This document shows positions 17,030-26,493 of a stretch of DNA of 64,000 bases, one piece after another. The translations under genes were made by a program, and so were the position numbers. A model generated the notes under the pieces. It saw only the letters and a list, made by a program, of their open reading frames with translations, did no database searches and was not told the origin of the DNA. Source of the DNA: Lignipirellula cremea (GTDB taxonomy: Bacteria; Planctomycetota; Planctomycetia; Pirellulales; Pirellulaceae); the NCBI RefSeq assembly GCF_007751035.1, contig NZ_CP036433.1, forward strand, positions 372,001 through 436,000, given 5' to 3'. Numbering within the stretch: position 1 is the first letter of the stretch; each line of letters begins with the position of its first letter.

Positions 17030-18814
17030 TTACTTTGCCAGGGTTACGTCGGTTGCTTCACCGGCGGGGAGCATCAGGCCAGGGATGGTGACGAGGCCGT
17101 GGGCGTCTGCGGTGAGCATTCCTGTTCCGCCGGCGGAGTTCGTCCACTGGCAGGTGTCGCCGGGGCGGAGCTTGAACTTCTGGCAGCGACGGGGCGTGAC
17201 GTCGACGGTCATCGGGGCGGTCGCCAGTTCATTGCGGAGGCGCATCGACCAGGTCTTTTCCGTGTCGACCACCTCCTCCCAGATGAAGCCCAGGTTGACG
17301 CCGCCTTCCAGGTCGCCGTTGTCATCGGCCAGCATGTTGCGAGTGCGACTGCCGGCCGGCGCGGGGGCTTCCCCTGTGCCCAGGTCGCCGTCGAGGGAAC
17401 TGTTGCCAAAGGCCGGATAGCTTTGGTTGCGGGCGAACTTTTCCGGCGGGTACCAGCGGTGGATCTGGCGCATGCCGGCCGCCCCGCTGGAGTGGTCGCC
17501 GTTGTTCCAGGCGAACGCAAATCCATGATGGCCTGCCGTCAGAGCGCGGACCAGGGCGATCTGTTCGCCAAAGGTGGCGAAGCCGTCGTGCCGCCCACAG
17601 CACCAGCCCACAAACGGCAGATCCGCCGGATGTTCGTTGACGAACTTCACCATGTCCATCCGGTCGTAATAATCGGTGACGCCGTCCTCCATCAGGATCT
17701 TCGCGTCCCGCGCGACGGGCGTCAGCGAAGGCAGACCGCGCTGCCGCGTGCGTGGGCGGTTGGGGTAAATGGCGGCGAACAGCTCCGGATGACGCAGGGC
17801 GAAACCGGCTGTTCCCCAGGCGCCCATCGAACCGCCTTCGGCGTAGACCCGTTCGGGATCGGCATGGTACGCCTGCCTGGTCCAATCGATCAGCCAGAGC
17901 ATGCGTCGCTCGGTAAAGTTGTAGGCCCGGGGCTCCGTGTGGTCGGCTCCCTGGGGCGTGCAGTAGTAGCCAAACCAGTAGGTTTCGCGGGTTCCGTCAC
18001 CATCGGGATCGGCGAGAGTCTCGCGCGAGCGGAGCAGCAGGTACGGAGTGCGGGTGGCCGAGTCGGCCCGTTGCTCCATGGTGAACTGCCAGGGCAAGCC
18101 GTCGCGCCAGCCCCACTCGGGCCGGCCCCAGAACAGATAGTAATCGCCATGGTCAGAGCCCGGCCCGCCCCGTGAACTGCTGGCATGCAGAGAGACGGTC
18201 AGCGGCAGGTTCTTCGTCCCGGTGACCTGCACCACATGGGCGTATCGCCCGCGCTCGGTCGAGTCGCCCGTTTTGAGCGGCTGCAGCGGCGCGACTTTCT
18301 CGGCTACCGGTTCCGTCGTCGCGGACTGGCCCGGCAGGAGACGGCCCTGACGATTCCCTTCCAGGTCGTGGGCGACGACTGCATAGTAACGGGCGCCGTT
18401 GCTCTGGGTCGTGCGAACGGCCAGACCCGTCCACTGCGGCAAGGGCTTGCCGCCGGGTTCGATCGTCGCCATGGGCAGTTCGGGATCCAGTCGTCGGGCG
18501 AGGAACATTTGATACCCGTAGTGCTTGCCCGAGTTGTTCACGATGCCTTCGATAACCGGCCGCAGTTCCGCCAGATGATCATCGGTGAGGGGCTGCTCGC
18601 TCTCGTACAGGCTGTAGCGATAGCCGGCGCCCACTTCACCGGCGGCGACATCTTTCCAGGTGACAAACGTCTGGCCGTCGCGGTGTAGCACCCGGATGCC
18701 CGACACCTGGAGCTCTGCATCCGCCCCCGGCCCCGCGGCCTGCGTGGTTGCCGATGGCATGGCGGCAACGGCGACAGCCAGGATCAGGGCGTGTGGGATG
18801 CGTGGCGGATTCAT
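17030..18814 (-). CDS. Secreted alpha/beta hydrolase-like protein with N-terminal Fn3-like domain
   Basis: 594 residues from the ATG at 18812-18814, which begins a signal peptide (MNPPRIPHALILAVAVAAMP). The frame stays open to 19186, but the extension is not protein-like. Residues about 35-150 resemble a fibronectin type III module ('FVTWKDV', 'GYRYSLYES', 'ARYYAVVAHD'). The later half has an alpha/beta-hydrolase nucleophile elbow, GGSMGAWG, followed by 'HPELFAAIYPNRP', and a plausible His in 'DGFATFGEQ' or 'NNGDHSSGA'. It is probably an esterase or peptidase acting on extracellular material. Exact substrate unknown. Confidence 0.68.
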   Translation of the reverse strand: MNPPRIPHALILAVAVAAMPSATTQAAGPGADAELQVSGIRVLHRDGQTFVTWKDVAAGEVGAGYRYSLYESEQPLTDDHLAELRPVIEGIVNNSGKHYGYQMFLARRLDPELPMATIEPGGKPLPQWTGLAVRTTQSNGARYYAVVAHDLEGNRQGRLLPGQSATTEPVAEKVAPLQPLKTGDSTERGRYAHVVQVTGTKNLPLTVSLHASSSRGGPGSDHGDYYLFWGRPEWGWRDGLPWQFTMEQRADSATRTPYLLLRSRETLADPDGDGTRETYWFGYYCTPQGADHTEPRAYNFTERRMLWLIDWTRQAYHADPERVYAEGGSMGAWGTAGFALRHPELFAAIYPNRPRTRQRGLPSLTPVARDAKILMEDGVTDYYDRMDMVKFVNEHPADLPFVGWCCGRHDGFATFGEQIALVRALTAGHHGFAFAWNNGDHSSGAAGMRQIHRWYPPEKFARNQSYPAFGNSSLDGDLGTGEAPAPAGSRTRNMLADDNGDLEGGVNLGFIWEEVVDTEKTWSMRLRNELATAPMTVDVTPRRCQKFKLRPGDTCQWTNSAGGTGMLTADAHGLVTIPGLMLPAGEATDVTLAK

Positions 18815-19319
18815 GAGCGGTAGTTCCGGCAGGTAGCAGTTTCCAGGCAGTTTGACGGCCGGCGGGAACCCCTGAAGGAGATCGGCCCGGCGGTTCTCAA
18901 TATAGCAAGCCGGTTCGTTGCGAGGAGAAAAACCGGTATTCCCAGCCGTCTTGTCTTTGTGGCATTCGCGAGCAAGCGGTGGGAGCAAGGCGGGCCGCGG
19001 GCGCCGTTCGGCGTCGCGGGTGGTTGAATTTTGAGATTCAGGCGGAAGAGCAACTTTGAGATTCAAACCGGCGACGTTCACGGCGCGACTTTGACGAATG
19101 GGCCGCGCGTCAGGCGGAGAAAACGTCGGATTCCGCCCGGTTCTTAACGTTAATTCGATTCGCCGGGTTGCGAGTCCGCCAGGCATTGTGTCAGATGTTT
19201 TGAACGCCTTGGGGAAGACCCGGGGTCGCTCGCCTTATCCGTCGGATTCCGCAAAATCGATGGCCGCGATGGAAGCGGTCGCAACGGCCCCGGCCGTTCT
19301 CAAGCGCCAGGTTTTTTCC
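18815..19319. other. Intergenic region upstream of vsr, with short direct repeat
   Basis: About 505 bp between the divergent hydrolase and vsr genes; it should hold both promoters. TTGAGATTCA occurs twice, at 19031-19040 and 19056-19065, 25 bp apart. This could be a binding-site pair but has no further support. Both flanking reading frames extend into this region, but the extensions look non-coding (Arg/Pro-rich, no family similarity). Nothing else was seen. Confidence 0.4.
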
Positions 19320-19805
19320 ATGACCGATATCATGTCGTCCGCCAAACGCAGCGCGCTCATGTCGCGCATTCGGGCGACAGACACTACGCCGGAGCGTTAC
19401 ATCAGGGTGCTGTTAGAGGCGGCGTCGCTGGAGTTTGACCAGCACGCGCGGGACCTGCCGGGTCGACCGGACTTTGTCTTTCGCGAGCAGCAGACGGCGG
19501 TTTTTATCGATGGCGATTTCTGGCACGGCTGGCGTTTTCCGTTGTGGCGGCATCGTCTTTCCGACAAGTGGCGGGAGAAGATCTCCAAGAACCGCGAGCG
19601 GGATGTGCGGAACCATCGCACGCTACGTCGTCGTGGCTGGACGGTCGTTCGGATCTGGGAGCATCAGGTCGAAGCGAACCCGCTGGGATGTATCGAGCGC
19701 ATCGCCCTGGCGCTGGAATGGAAATCGTTTGACGCCGCCGCCGTGGAAACGGCGTATGCCGCCTTGCCTCCTTTGAAACGCAGAAACCGACTGCCCAAGC
19801 CGTAA
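19320..19805 (+). CDS. vsr: Very-short-patch-repair (Vsr) DNA mismatch endonuclease
   Basis: 161 residues from the ATG at 19320. Family order is intact: 'SALMSRIRATDTTPE' at the N-terminus, 'LPGRPDFVF' with the catalytic Asp, 'AVFIDGDFWHG' (the FWHG motif), 'WREKISKNRERD' and 'RGWTVVRIWEH'. In classical Vsr the FWHG motif is preceded by Cys (GCFWHG) as part of a structural zinc site; here it is Asp, and the other zinc cysteines are absent. The enzyme nicks at T:G mismatches that arise when 5-methylcytosine deaminates. The methyltransferase gene starts 23 bp downstream, the standard pairing. Confidence 0.88.
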   Translation: MTDIMSSAKRSALMSRIRATDTTPERYIRVLLEAASLEFDQHARDLPGRPDFVFREQQTAVFIDGDFWHGWRFPLWRHRLSDKWREKISKNRERDVRNHRTLRRRGWTVVRIWEHQVEANPLGCIERIALALEWKSFDAAAVETAYAALPPLKRRNRLPKP

Positions 19806-19828
19806 GGCGGAATCCAGGATCGCACCGA

Positions 19829-21361
19829 ATGGATGTACGCAAAGTCGTCCGCGCGAAACTTCGCCGGCTGAAAGAATTCCAGCCGCCGCGGGTGCTGGAT
19901 CTGTTTGCCGGATGCGGTGGGCTGTCGCTCGGTTTTCAACGGGCCGGATTCGACCTGGTCGCCGCCCTGGAAAGCGACGAGCTGGCCATTCGTTCGCACG
20001 CCCGGAACTTTTACCCGGAAGCCGGACCGCTGCAGGAGGCTCATGCCCGGCCCCAGGATATCACGGCGATTGATCCGGCGGAGCTGTTGGCCTCGCTGCA
20101 GGTTCGCGGCAAGCCGGAGAACGCGGTCGATGTGATCATTGGCGGTCCGCCCTGCCAGGCCTTTGCACGCGTCGGCCGGGCGAAGCTGCGGGAGATTGAC
20201 GAACACCCTGACGCTTTTTTGCGAGATCCTCGCAGTAACTTGTATCTGCGTTATCTGCAGTATGTGCGGGAACTGGCGCCGGTCGCCCTGCTGATGGAGA
20301 ACGTCCCCGATGTGATGAACTTTGGCGGCCATAATGTGGCGGAAGAAGTTTGCGACGTACTGGATAGTATGGGGTATACATGCGCGTATACGTTACTCAA
20401 TGCTTCTTACTATGGCGTGCCGCAAATGCGGGAGCGGATGTTCCTGATCGCTTATCGCAAAGAACTGGCGGTGGAGGTGAAGTTTCCCCGGCCGTCCCAC
20501 TGGATGCAGTTGCCGCCTGGCTATCATGGTTCGCGAAATGTTGCGCTGCGCGTGCTGGTAGAAAATGGATATGGATCATCTCCCTCTCTGTCTGATAACG
20601 ATTCCGAATACAAGCATTATTACCAGGAGCCGCCGGCGCCTCCGGCCGATGCGGCCCCGGCCGTCACGACTGCTGACGCGATTGGCGACCTGCCGCCGCT
20701 GATGGCCCGCGAGCTGCATCAACAAGGCATTCTGCGACGCGGGGCCCGTCGCTTTACGGAGTTCATGCCGTATCGAAGCGACCGGGAGCCGACCCCTTTC
20801 GCCCAGGAGATGCGCGCCTGGCCCGGTTTCACCAGTCAGGGCGGCGTGTACGATCATGTCATCCGCAGTCTGCCGCGCGACTATGCGATCTTCGCGCAGA
20901 TGCAGCCTGGCGACCAGTATCCCCAGGCGCACGCCCTGGCGATCGAACTCTGCGAGAAGGAGCGTCGCAAGAGGCGGATCCGGATCGATTCGCCGGAACA
21001 TGTCGCCCTGCAGGCCGCGCTGATTCCGCCTTATGATCCGGGCAAGTTTCCCAACAAATGGCGGAAGCTGGAGTCCTATCTGCCGTCGCGTACGTTGCTG
21101 GCGCACCTGGGGAAGGATTCCTACTCGCACATCCATTACGACAGCGACCAGGCGCGCACGATCTCGGTCCGCGAGGCGGCCCGCCTGCAGTCCTTCCCCG
21201 ACGGCTTTCAGTTTGCCGGCACGATGAACCCGGCCTTCCGCCAGATCGGCAACGCCGTGCCCCCCCTGCTCGCCTTCGCCCTGGCAAACCAGATCCAGGC
21301 AACCCTCCGCAAGTCCCAGCCCCGTCGCACGGGCAAATCCTCGCGATCCGCGCCTGCCTGA
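19829..21361 (+). CDS. DNA (cytosine-5-)-methyltransferase
   Basis: 510 residues with the C5-methyltransferase motifs in order: motif I 'LDLFAGCGGLSLGFQRAG' (SAM binding), motif IV 'GGPPCQAF' with catalytic Cys109, motif VI 'LMENVPDV', motif VIII-like 'YYGVPQMRERMFLIAY' (core QxRxR), and motif X 'FRQIGNAVPPLLA'. The target-recognition region lies at about residues 250-420, and the recognition sequence cannot be deduced. No restriction endonuclease gene is adjacent; only Vsr is. This is the arrangement of a Dcm-like or solitary methyltransferase, or of a decayed restriction-modification system. Confidence 0.92.
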   Translation: MDVRKVVRAKLRRLKEFQPPRVLDLFAGCGGLSLGFQRAGFDLVAALESDELAIRSHARNFYPEAGPLQEAHARPQDITAIDPAELLASLQVRGKPENAVDVIIGGPPCQAFARVGRAKLREIDEHPDAFLRDPRSNLYLRYLQYVRELAPVALLMENVPDVMNFGGHNVAEEVCDVLDSMGYTCAYTLLNASYYGVPQMRERMFLIAYRKELAVEVKFPRPSHWMQLPPGYHGSRNVALRVLVENGYGSSPSLSDNDSEYKHYYQEPPAPPADAAPAVTTADAIGDLPPLMARELHQQGILRRGARRFTEFMPYRSDREPTPFAQEMRAWPGFTSQGGVYDHVIRSLPRDYAIFAQMQPGDQYPQAHALAIELCEKERRKRRIRIDSPEHVALQAALIPPYDPGKFPNKWRKLESYLPSRTLLAHLGKDSYSHIHYDSDQARTISVREAARLQSFPDGFQFAGTMNPAFRQIGNAVPPLLAFALANQIQATLRKSQPRRTGKSSRSAPA

Positions 21362-21673
21362 TTGCGGTCCGCTTCCGCCGGGGCCAGGAATTGAAGGAGC
21401 GGTGAAGGTTGGGTGAATTCTGGGGGCAGGTGGCGATGGAGATTGGATCGGGGGGGCGGGAAGGACTGCGTTTTTGCGTGGGAGACGGCGTAATCTGCGA
21501 GGGTCGGGCGGCGCGCAGGGGGGCCGGGATCGGCGGGGAGGCCGATGGCGTCCTGCTTTACCGTTGGGGGCCCGCCACTTATACTGCAGGTGGTCGGCGC
21601 TGTGGCCCAGTTGCTGCTGTGACGTCTTTCGCTCCGACTTGAAACCCGCCGCCTGTTTGCGGCCGAGGTAATT
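21362..21673 (+). promoter_or_regulatory. Leader/promoter region of the polysaccharide operon
   Basis: 312 bp without a gene. A reasonable sigma-70-type promoter is present: TTTACC at 21557-21562, a 17-bp spacer, then TATACT at 21580-21585. This leaves a leader of about 80 nt before the TTG start of the Wzm-like gene. The first half of the region is unusually G-rich on this strand (runs of G at about 21425-21520). No terminator for the methyltransferase gene was recognised. Confidence 0.4.
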
Positions 21674-22576
21674 TTGTTCGCTCAAACCACCGACGACGCA
21701 GCCGAGCTGTCCCCGCCGGAACCTGCAGACGCAAACCGGCCCCCCGCGCCCGACGATTTGCGGTATTACCAGGCCCAGCCCGGGTGGCGACCGATCGACC
21801 TGCGCGAATTGTGGCGGCGACGCGAACTGATCTGGATACTGGCCGCCCGCGATCTGAAAGTACGCTATCGCCAGACGGCCGTCGGCGTCGCCTGGGCGCT
21901 GCTGCAGCCGCTGGCGATGATGACGATTTTTTCGCTCTTCTTCTGGCTGCTGGGTCGCGAACCGGTGGAAGCCGGCGTGCCCTATGCGGCCGCTTTGCTG
22001 TGCGGTTTGCTGCCGTGGCAGTTGCTGGCGAATACGCTGACGAGCGCCACCCAGAGCCTGGTCGCCCATCAGAACCTGGTGACAAAGGTTTACTTTCCGC
22101 GGGCCATTTTGCCGTTGTCGGCGACGATTGGCGGGCTGGTCGATTTTGGCGTGGGGTTCCTGCTGCTGGCGGCCGCTTTGATCTGGTTTGGCGTGGTTCC
22201 CTCCTGGCCGATATTGCTGGCTCCTGTATTTGTGCTGCTCACGCTGCTGGTCTCGCTGGCGCTGGGTTTATGGCTGTCGGCGATGAATGCTTTGTACCGC
22301 GATATTGGCTATGTGGTGCCGTTCCTGCTGCAGGTGGGCATGTTCGCCAGCCCGGTCGTGTATCAGACCAGCGCACTGATTCCGGAACCGTGGCGCGTGG
22401 TGTTCGCCTTGAATCCGATGGTCGGCGTGCTGGATGGTTTTCGCTGGTCGATGCTGGGGCATGATCCGCCGGCGCTGGCGCCGTTGCTGGTATCCTGCGT
22501 CATGCTGTTGCTGCTGCTGGTTGGGGGGATGTTCTACTTTCGCCGGGTTGAACGCTTTCTGGCCGATCGGATCTAG
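21674..22576 (+). CDS. wzm: ABC-2 type polysaccharide export permease (Wzm-like)
   Basis: 300 residues with a TTG start that has GAGG upstream. After a Pro-rich cytoplasmic N-terminus come 'DLRELWRRRELIWILAARDLKVRYRQTAVGVAWALLQP' landmarks (core RDLKVRYRQT-GVAW-LLQP), diagnostic of the Wzm/KpsM/TagG permease family, then six membrane helices. It should form the channel that exports an undecaprenyl-linked O-antigen or similar glycan across the plasma membrane. The ATPase gene starts 3 bp after its stop. It is the first gene of a nine-gene plus-strand unit. Confidence 0.9.
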   Translation: MFAQTTDDAAELSPPEPADANRPPAPDDLRYYQAQPGWRPIDLRELWRRRELIWILAARDLKVRYRQTAVGVAWALLQPLAMMTIFSLFFWLLGREPVEAGVPYAAALLCGLLPWQLLANTLTSATQSLVAHQNLVTKVYFPRAILPLSATIGGLVDFGVGFLLLAAALIWFGVVPSWPILLAPVFVLLTLLVSLALGLWLSAMNALYRDIGYVVPFLLQVGMFASPVVYQTSALIPEPWRVVFALNPMVGVLDGFRWSMLGHDPPALAPLLVSCVMLLLLLVGGMFYFRRVERFLADRI

Positions 22577-22579
22577 CCC

Positions 22580-23869
22580 ATGAGTCCCATTGCGATCCGG
22601 GTCGAGAACCTCGGCAAGCGCTACCGCCGCGGCGTGGATGCTCCGTATTATCGGGCGTCGGAGATCCTGCAGGCGTTGCCTCGCGCCGCCTTGTCGACCG
22701 TGGCGGGTCTGTTCCGCGGCAAAGCGAACGGCTCTGCTCCGGCAGATGCAGCGAGCGAATTCTGGGCCCTGCGGGATGTCTCCTTTGAACTGCGCCAGGG
22801 CGAGGTGCTGGGGGTGATCGGCCGCAATGGGGCCGGCAAGAGTACGCTGCTGAAGATCCTGTCGCGCATTACGGAACCGACGACGGGCCGCTTTGGCGTT
22901 CGCGGCGTGGTCGCCAGCCTGCTGGAAGTCGGCACGGGCTTTCATCCCGAGTTGACCGGTCGGGAGAACATCTATCTCAGCGGGACGATCCTGGGGATGC
23001 GCCGCGCCGAGATCGCCCGGCGGTTCGACGAGATTGTCGACTTCGCCGAGATCGAAGGCTTTCTCGATACGCCGGTCAAGCGTTACAGCAGCGGCATGTA
23101 CGTGCGGCTGGGTTTCGCCATTGCTGCGCACCTGCAGCCGGACGTGCTGATCGTCGACGAAGTGCTGGCGGTTGGCGATGCGGCCTTTCAGAAGAAATGC
23201 CTGGGGAAAATGGGCGCGGTCGCCGGCGACGGCAGAACGGTCCTGTTTGTCAGCCACAACATGACGGCGGTCCAGAGCATCTGCGACCAGGCGGTGCTGC
23301 TGGAGCAGGGAAAAGTCGCCGCAGGGGGCGATACCCGGGACGCCGTGGCGACGTACCTGTCGGACACCCAGGTCGCCTGTCCCCACCGGCAATGGGAGCC
23401 CGAAGAAGCTCCCGTCGGCGATGGCGTGCGCTTGCGTTCGCTGCGTATCCAGCCGCACGAAGAGGGGAAAACCCTGGCGGATTCGGCGATTGATGTCACG
23501 ATTGAATTCGAGGCGCTACGCGACCTGGAAGATGTAAATATTGCTTTTCAGTTGTCGACAACAGAAGATGTGTGCGTCTTTTCAACCTGCAGTCCGGTGC
23601 GTTCGCTGCGGGCAGGCTGGCAGCGTTATTGCATGTCCATTCCGGATGGCTTTCTGAACGAAGGCTCCTACAGCATTCTCCTGGTGTTTGTCACCAAAAG
23701 CACGCGCCATCTGCTGCTGGAAAAGTCGCTTCTGGTGTTTGAAGTGCCGCGTCCACGCAGTACGTCGGCCTGGTACGGTCGCCGCCCGGGGCTGGTTCGC
23801 CTGGAGACGGACTGGACGACTGAAGGGGCGGAAGAGCACCTCCATCAAAGCCCGGGGGAACCCCAGTAA
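22580..23869 (+). CDS. wzt: ABC polysaccharide export ATPase with C-terminal carbohydrate-binding domain (Wzt-like)
   Basis: 429 residues. Residues 1-260 are a nucleotide-binding domain: Walker A 'GRNGAGKST', signature 'YSSGMYVRLGFA', Walker B 'VLIVDEVLAVGD' and 'FVSHNM'. A short insert near residues 30-55 separates the A-loop from the first core strand, as in other Wzt proteins. Residues about 275-410 form a beta-sandwich extension like the Wzt C-terminal domain, which reads the terminal modification of the glycan before export. The presence of this domain predicts that the glycan is capped, possibly by a methyl or sulfate group added by enzymes encoded downstream. The stop overlaps the next start (TAATG). 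Confidence 0.92.
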   Translation: MSPIAIRVENLGKRYRRGVDAPYYRASEILQALPRAALSTVAGLFRGKANGSAPADAASEFWALRDVSFELRQGEVLGVIGRNGAGKSTLLKILSRITEPTTGRFGVRGVVASLLEVGTGFHPELTGRENIYLSGTILGMRRAEIARRFDEIVDFAEIEGFLDTPVKRYSSGMYVRLGFAIAAHLQPDVLIVDEVLAVGDAAFQKKCLGKMGAVAGDGRTVLFVSHNMTAVQSICDQAVLLEQGKVAAGGDTRDAVATYLSDTQVACPHRQWEPEEAPVGDGVRLRSLRIQPHEEGKTLADSAIDVTIEFEALRDLEDVNIAFQLSTTEDVCVFSTCSPVRSLRAGWQRYCMSIPDGFLNEGSYSILLVFVTKSTRHLLLEKSLLVFEVPRPRSTSAWYGRRPGLVRLETDWTTEGAEEHLHQSPGEPQ

Positions 23870-24729
23870 TGCAACCTGCCGCCGCGCGGATTCCGTGTGT
23901 TGTGATTGTGTTTTTTGACGAGGATACCGTACGGCAGGCCCTCGATGCGTTAGTCCGTTTGTCCCACCGCCTGGAGATTCATGTGGTGGAGAACTGGAGT
24001 CCGCAGACCGCGACGGCCATTCGTCCTTATGTGGAATCGCTGCTGCGCGAGGGTAAGATCCACGCTTATTATCTGTTCGAAGAGAATATCTCCAATAACG
24101 CGTTGCTGACGGTGCTGGAACATGGGCACGTACCGCTGGACCGGGACTACATTCTGATCACCGATGGAGATCTTGTGCCGGATAGCGATGACTGGCTGGA
24201 AGAAGAACTGGCCGTGCTGCAGGCGCACCCGGAAGTGTTTGCTTGCGGAATCCGGCTGGACCTGGCGAATATGCCGCTGAAGACGTTTCCGGATATGCAG
24301 TTTTCGTGGTCGCCGGTGGATCGCGGCGACTATCTGGAAGCGCTGACGGGCGGGCATCATTTGTTATTGCGCGGGCCGGATTTTCAGGCGTTTATGAATT
24401 ATCGCAGACGGAAGAATCTGCGGTTTGTGGATTCGGTCATGCACCAGTACGCCGCCAGGCAGCGGCGGCGCTGGGCGGCGACCCGGGACAGTTCAGCCGT
24501 GCATTTGACCTGGGACATGTATGCCGACCTGGAACATCCTTATACAAAGTTGAAAGTGGCGACCTATCAAAATGGCGCCTGCTGGGATCATAGTATGGTC
24601 TGCCCCTATGAGCGGGCGACGGCCGCAGGGATTGAGCAACATGCCGCTGCGGTCGGCCTGTTTCGCCAGGGCTGGCTGGATACGTTAAAGCAGTCTCTGG
24701 GATTTTCGGGAACGTCAGGTTCAAAATGA
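23869..24729 (+). CDS. Probable GT-A fold glycosyltransferase
   Basis: 286 residues. The first 110 residues follow a GT-A nucleotide-binding layout ('CVVIVFFDEDTVRQAL', 'IHVVENWS') with a DxD-type metal motif in 'ILITDGDLVPDSDDW'. A later 'GGHHLLLRGPDF' segment resembles the acceptor-side motif of family-2 enzymes. It differs from standard family 2 in its first strand, so family assignment is tentative. It overlaps the Wzt gene by one base and the following methyltransferase by four, which indicates tight translational coupling. Confidence 0.65.
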   Translation: MQPAAARIPCVVIVFFDEDTVRQALDALVRLSHRLEIHVVENWSPQTATAIRPYVESLLREGKIHAYYLFEENISNNALLTVLEHGHVPLDRDYILITDGDLVPDSDDWLEEELAVLQAHPEVFACGIRLDLANMPLKTFPDMQFSWSPVDRGDYLEALTGGHHLLLRGPDFQAFMNYRRRKNLRFVDSVMHQYAARQRRRWAATRDSSAVHLTWDMYADLEHPYTKLKVATYQNGACWDHSMVCPYERATAAGIEQHAAAVGLFRQGWLDTLKQSLGFSGTSGSK

Positions 24730-25388
24730 TCGTATTTTCAGGGTCGGTGCTGACACGAACAGGCTCCTTGCTGAGTGCGGCGGGTCGTCGCCTGGTGCGT
24801 ACGGGCCAGCGCGGCAAGGCGCGGCGTCAGTTGAAAGGTTTGCCTCGCCCCCTGAAGCTGCATGTGGGCTGCGGGCAGGTCCGCTTCGACGGCTGGGTGA
24901 ATGTCGATGTCGGCGCCTCTCCTGCCGTTGATGTGATCGCGGATTTGACGGAGGCCGTTCCGCTGGAAAACGAGTCTTGCGCCCTGATCTATAACGAACA
25001 TTTTCTGGAACACATGACGGTGGATCGCGGCGTCGCCTTTTTGAAAGAATGTCATCGCCTGCTGCAGACCGGCGGCGTGCTGCGTGTCGCCATGCCGAGT
25101 CTGACAGAGACCGTACGACAGTATTACGACGACGAATGGCGCGACCAGGCCTGGATCCGAACTTACAGCTGTGAATGGATCCAGACCCGTGCAGAACTGC
25201 TGAATATCGCGTTCCGTAACTGGGGTCATGAATGGCTGTACGACGAAGAAGAACTGGAACGACGCCTGCGCGAGGCGGGCTTTGACCAGACCATGGCGGC
25301 AACCTGGGGAGAGAGCGAACACGCAGAGCTTCGCGATCGTGAAACGCGGCCCGAATCCCGACTGGTTTTTGAAGCGGTAAAAAGCTGA
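24726..25388 (+). CDS. Class I SAM-dependent methyltransferase
   Basis: 220 residues. SAM-binding motif I is 'KLHVGCGQVRFDGWVNVD', followed by 'DLTEAVPLENESCALIYNEHFLEH' (core D-P-N-E-LEH), as in the predicted SAM-dependent methyltransferases common in capsule and LPS loci. The N-terminal about 35 residues are hydrophobic/basic and may be a peripheral membrane anchor. It overlaps the preceding glycosyltransferase by ATGA. It probably methylates a sugar of the exported glycan or its chain end. Confidence 0.8.
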   Translation: MIVFSGSVLTRTGSLLSAAGRRLVRTGQRGKARRQLKGLPRPLKLHVGCGQVRFDGWVNVDVGASPAVDVIADLTEAVPLENESCALIYNEHFLEHMTVDRGVAFLKECHRLLQTGGVLRVAMPSLTETVRQYYDDEWRDQAWIRTYSCEWIQTRAELLNIAFRNWGHEWLYDEEELERRLREAGFDQTMAATWGESEHAELRDRETRPESRLVFEAVKS

Positions 25389-25389
25389 C

Positions 25390-26388
25390 ATGAACTCCGC
25401 CGAAAAGAACGCGTCCATCCCGACGACCGGCTCCGATCTTGCCGTTCCCGATGTCCTGCAGAAACAGTTTCTGTTTATCATCGGGTCCGATCGCAGCGGC
25501 ACCACCTGGCTGCAGTCGATGGTCGGGGCGCATCCCCAGGTGGCGACCAGCGTCCAGCTCACCCTGTTTCATACCTATATTCCCGACTGGCTGCGCAGCT
25601 GGAAATCCGAGACGGAGTTTATCGCGGACTCGCGGCAGTGGGATATGGGGTTGCCGGTGGTCTGGAGCGAGGCGGAGTTTCTGGACTTTCTGCGCGAGTT
25701 CCTCGCCCGGGTCTATGCCCGGGTGCTGGCCGGGAAACCGACGGCCACCCATGTGTTGGACAAGCATCCGGCTTATCGCGAGCATGTCGAAGAGATCCAC
25801 TTGCTGTTGCCCCAGGCGAAATTTATCCACGTGATCCGGGACGGGCGCGACGTGGCTCTTTCCCTGCTGGCGGCCAAAGAGGGGCTGGGCTGGGGATATT
25901 CCACCCTGAACGAAGCGACCCGCGCCTGGGCCCATAGCGTCAAGAGAGGTCGCGACGCCGCGGTCTACGGCGACCAGTATCTGGAAGTGCGATACGAAGA
26001 GCTGCTGGAGCAAGGCCCGGAGGTCCTGGCGGCGGTATTCGATTTTTGCGATCTGCCTTGCGACGCTCCGCAAGTCCAGCAGATTGTCGATAACCACCAG
26101 TTTGACGCCATGAAAAAGCGGTCGGCCGCCCCGGTGGCTTCGCGCCAGGCTCCGCCCGCCCACTATCGCAGTGGCAAGGCCGGCGCCTGGCGCCAGGGGA
26201 TGACGCCGGCCCAGCAACGCGAATTTAACATGCTGGCGGGCGACCTGCTCCGCGAACTCAACTATGCCGATGCAGACTGGCTACGCACCGGACCGCTGCG
26301 GCGGGGATTCTATCAGGCAGGCGAGGTGCTGGCGGCCGTCCGCCGCCGCATGTATCGCGCCTTCAATGCACTCGCAGGCCGGGCTTGA
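25390..26388 (+). CDS. PAPS-dependent sulfotransferase family protein
   Basis: 332 residues. The 5'-phosphosulfate-binding loop 'IIGSDRSGTTWLQSM' is near residue 35, and the 3'-phosphate-binding part 'FIHVIRDGRDVALSLL' near residue 145; 'YLEVRYEELLEQG' follows, all in the usual order of the sulfotransferase_3 family. The enzyme should move sulfate from PAPS to a hydroxyl group, here most likely a sugar of the surface glycan. Sulfated polysaccharides are typical of marine environments. It starts one base after the previous stop. Confidence 0.87.
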   Translation: MNSAEKNASIPTTGSDLAVPDVLQKQFLFIIGSDRSGTTWLQSMVGAHPQVATSVQLTLFHTYIPDWLRSWKSETEFIADSRQWDMGLPVVWSEAEFLDFLREFLARVYARVLAGKPTATHVLDKHPAYREHVEEIHLLLPQAKFIHVIRDGRDVALSLLAAKEGLGWGYSTLNEATRAWAHSVKRGRDAAVYGDQYLEVRYEELLEQGPEVLAAVFDFCDLPCDAPQVQQIVDNHQFDAMKKRSAAPVASRQAPPAHYRSGKAGAWRQGMTPAQQREFNMLAGDLLRELNYADADWLRTGPLRRGFYQAGEVLAAVRRRMYRAFNALAGRA

Positions 26389-26493
26389 GCCTTTGGGCGA
26401 AGCAGACAGGAGACAGCATGCAGGTCGACAAGGCGATTGTGTCCCAGTAAGGTGCGCTGCCGCGGCTTGCGGCCTTCCCAGGAGAATTGAACG

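Noticed and set aside
15455-18175. A 906-codon plus-strand open frame across two minus-strand genes
   Set aside because: It spans two unrelated, well-supported secreted-protein genes and their spacer; the translation has no domain features.
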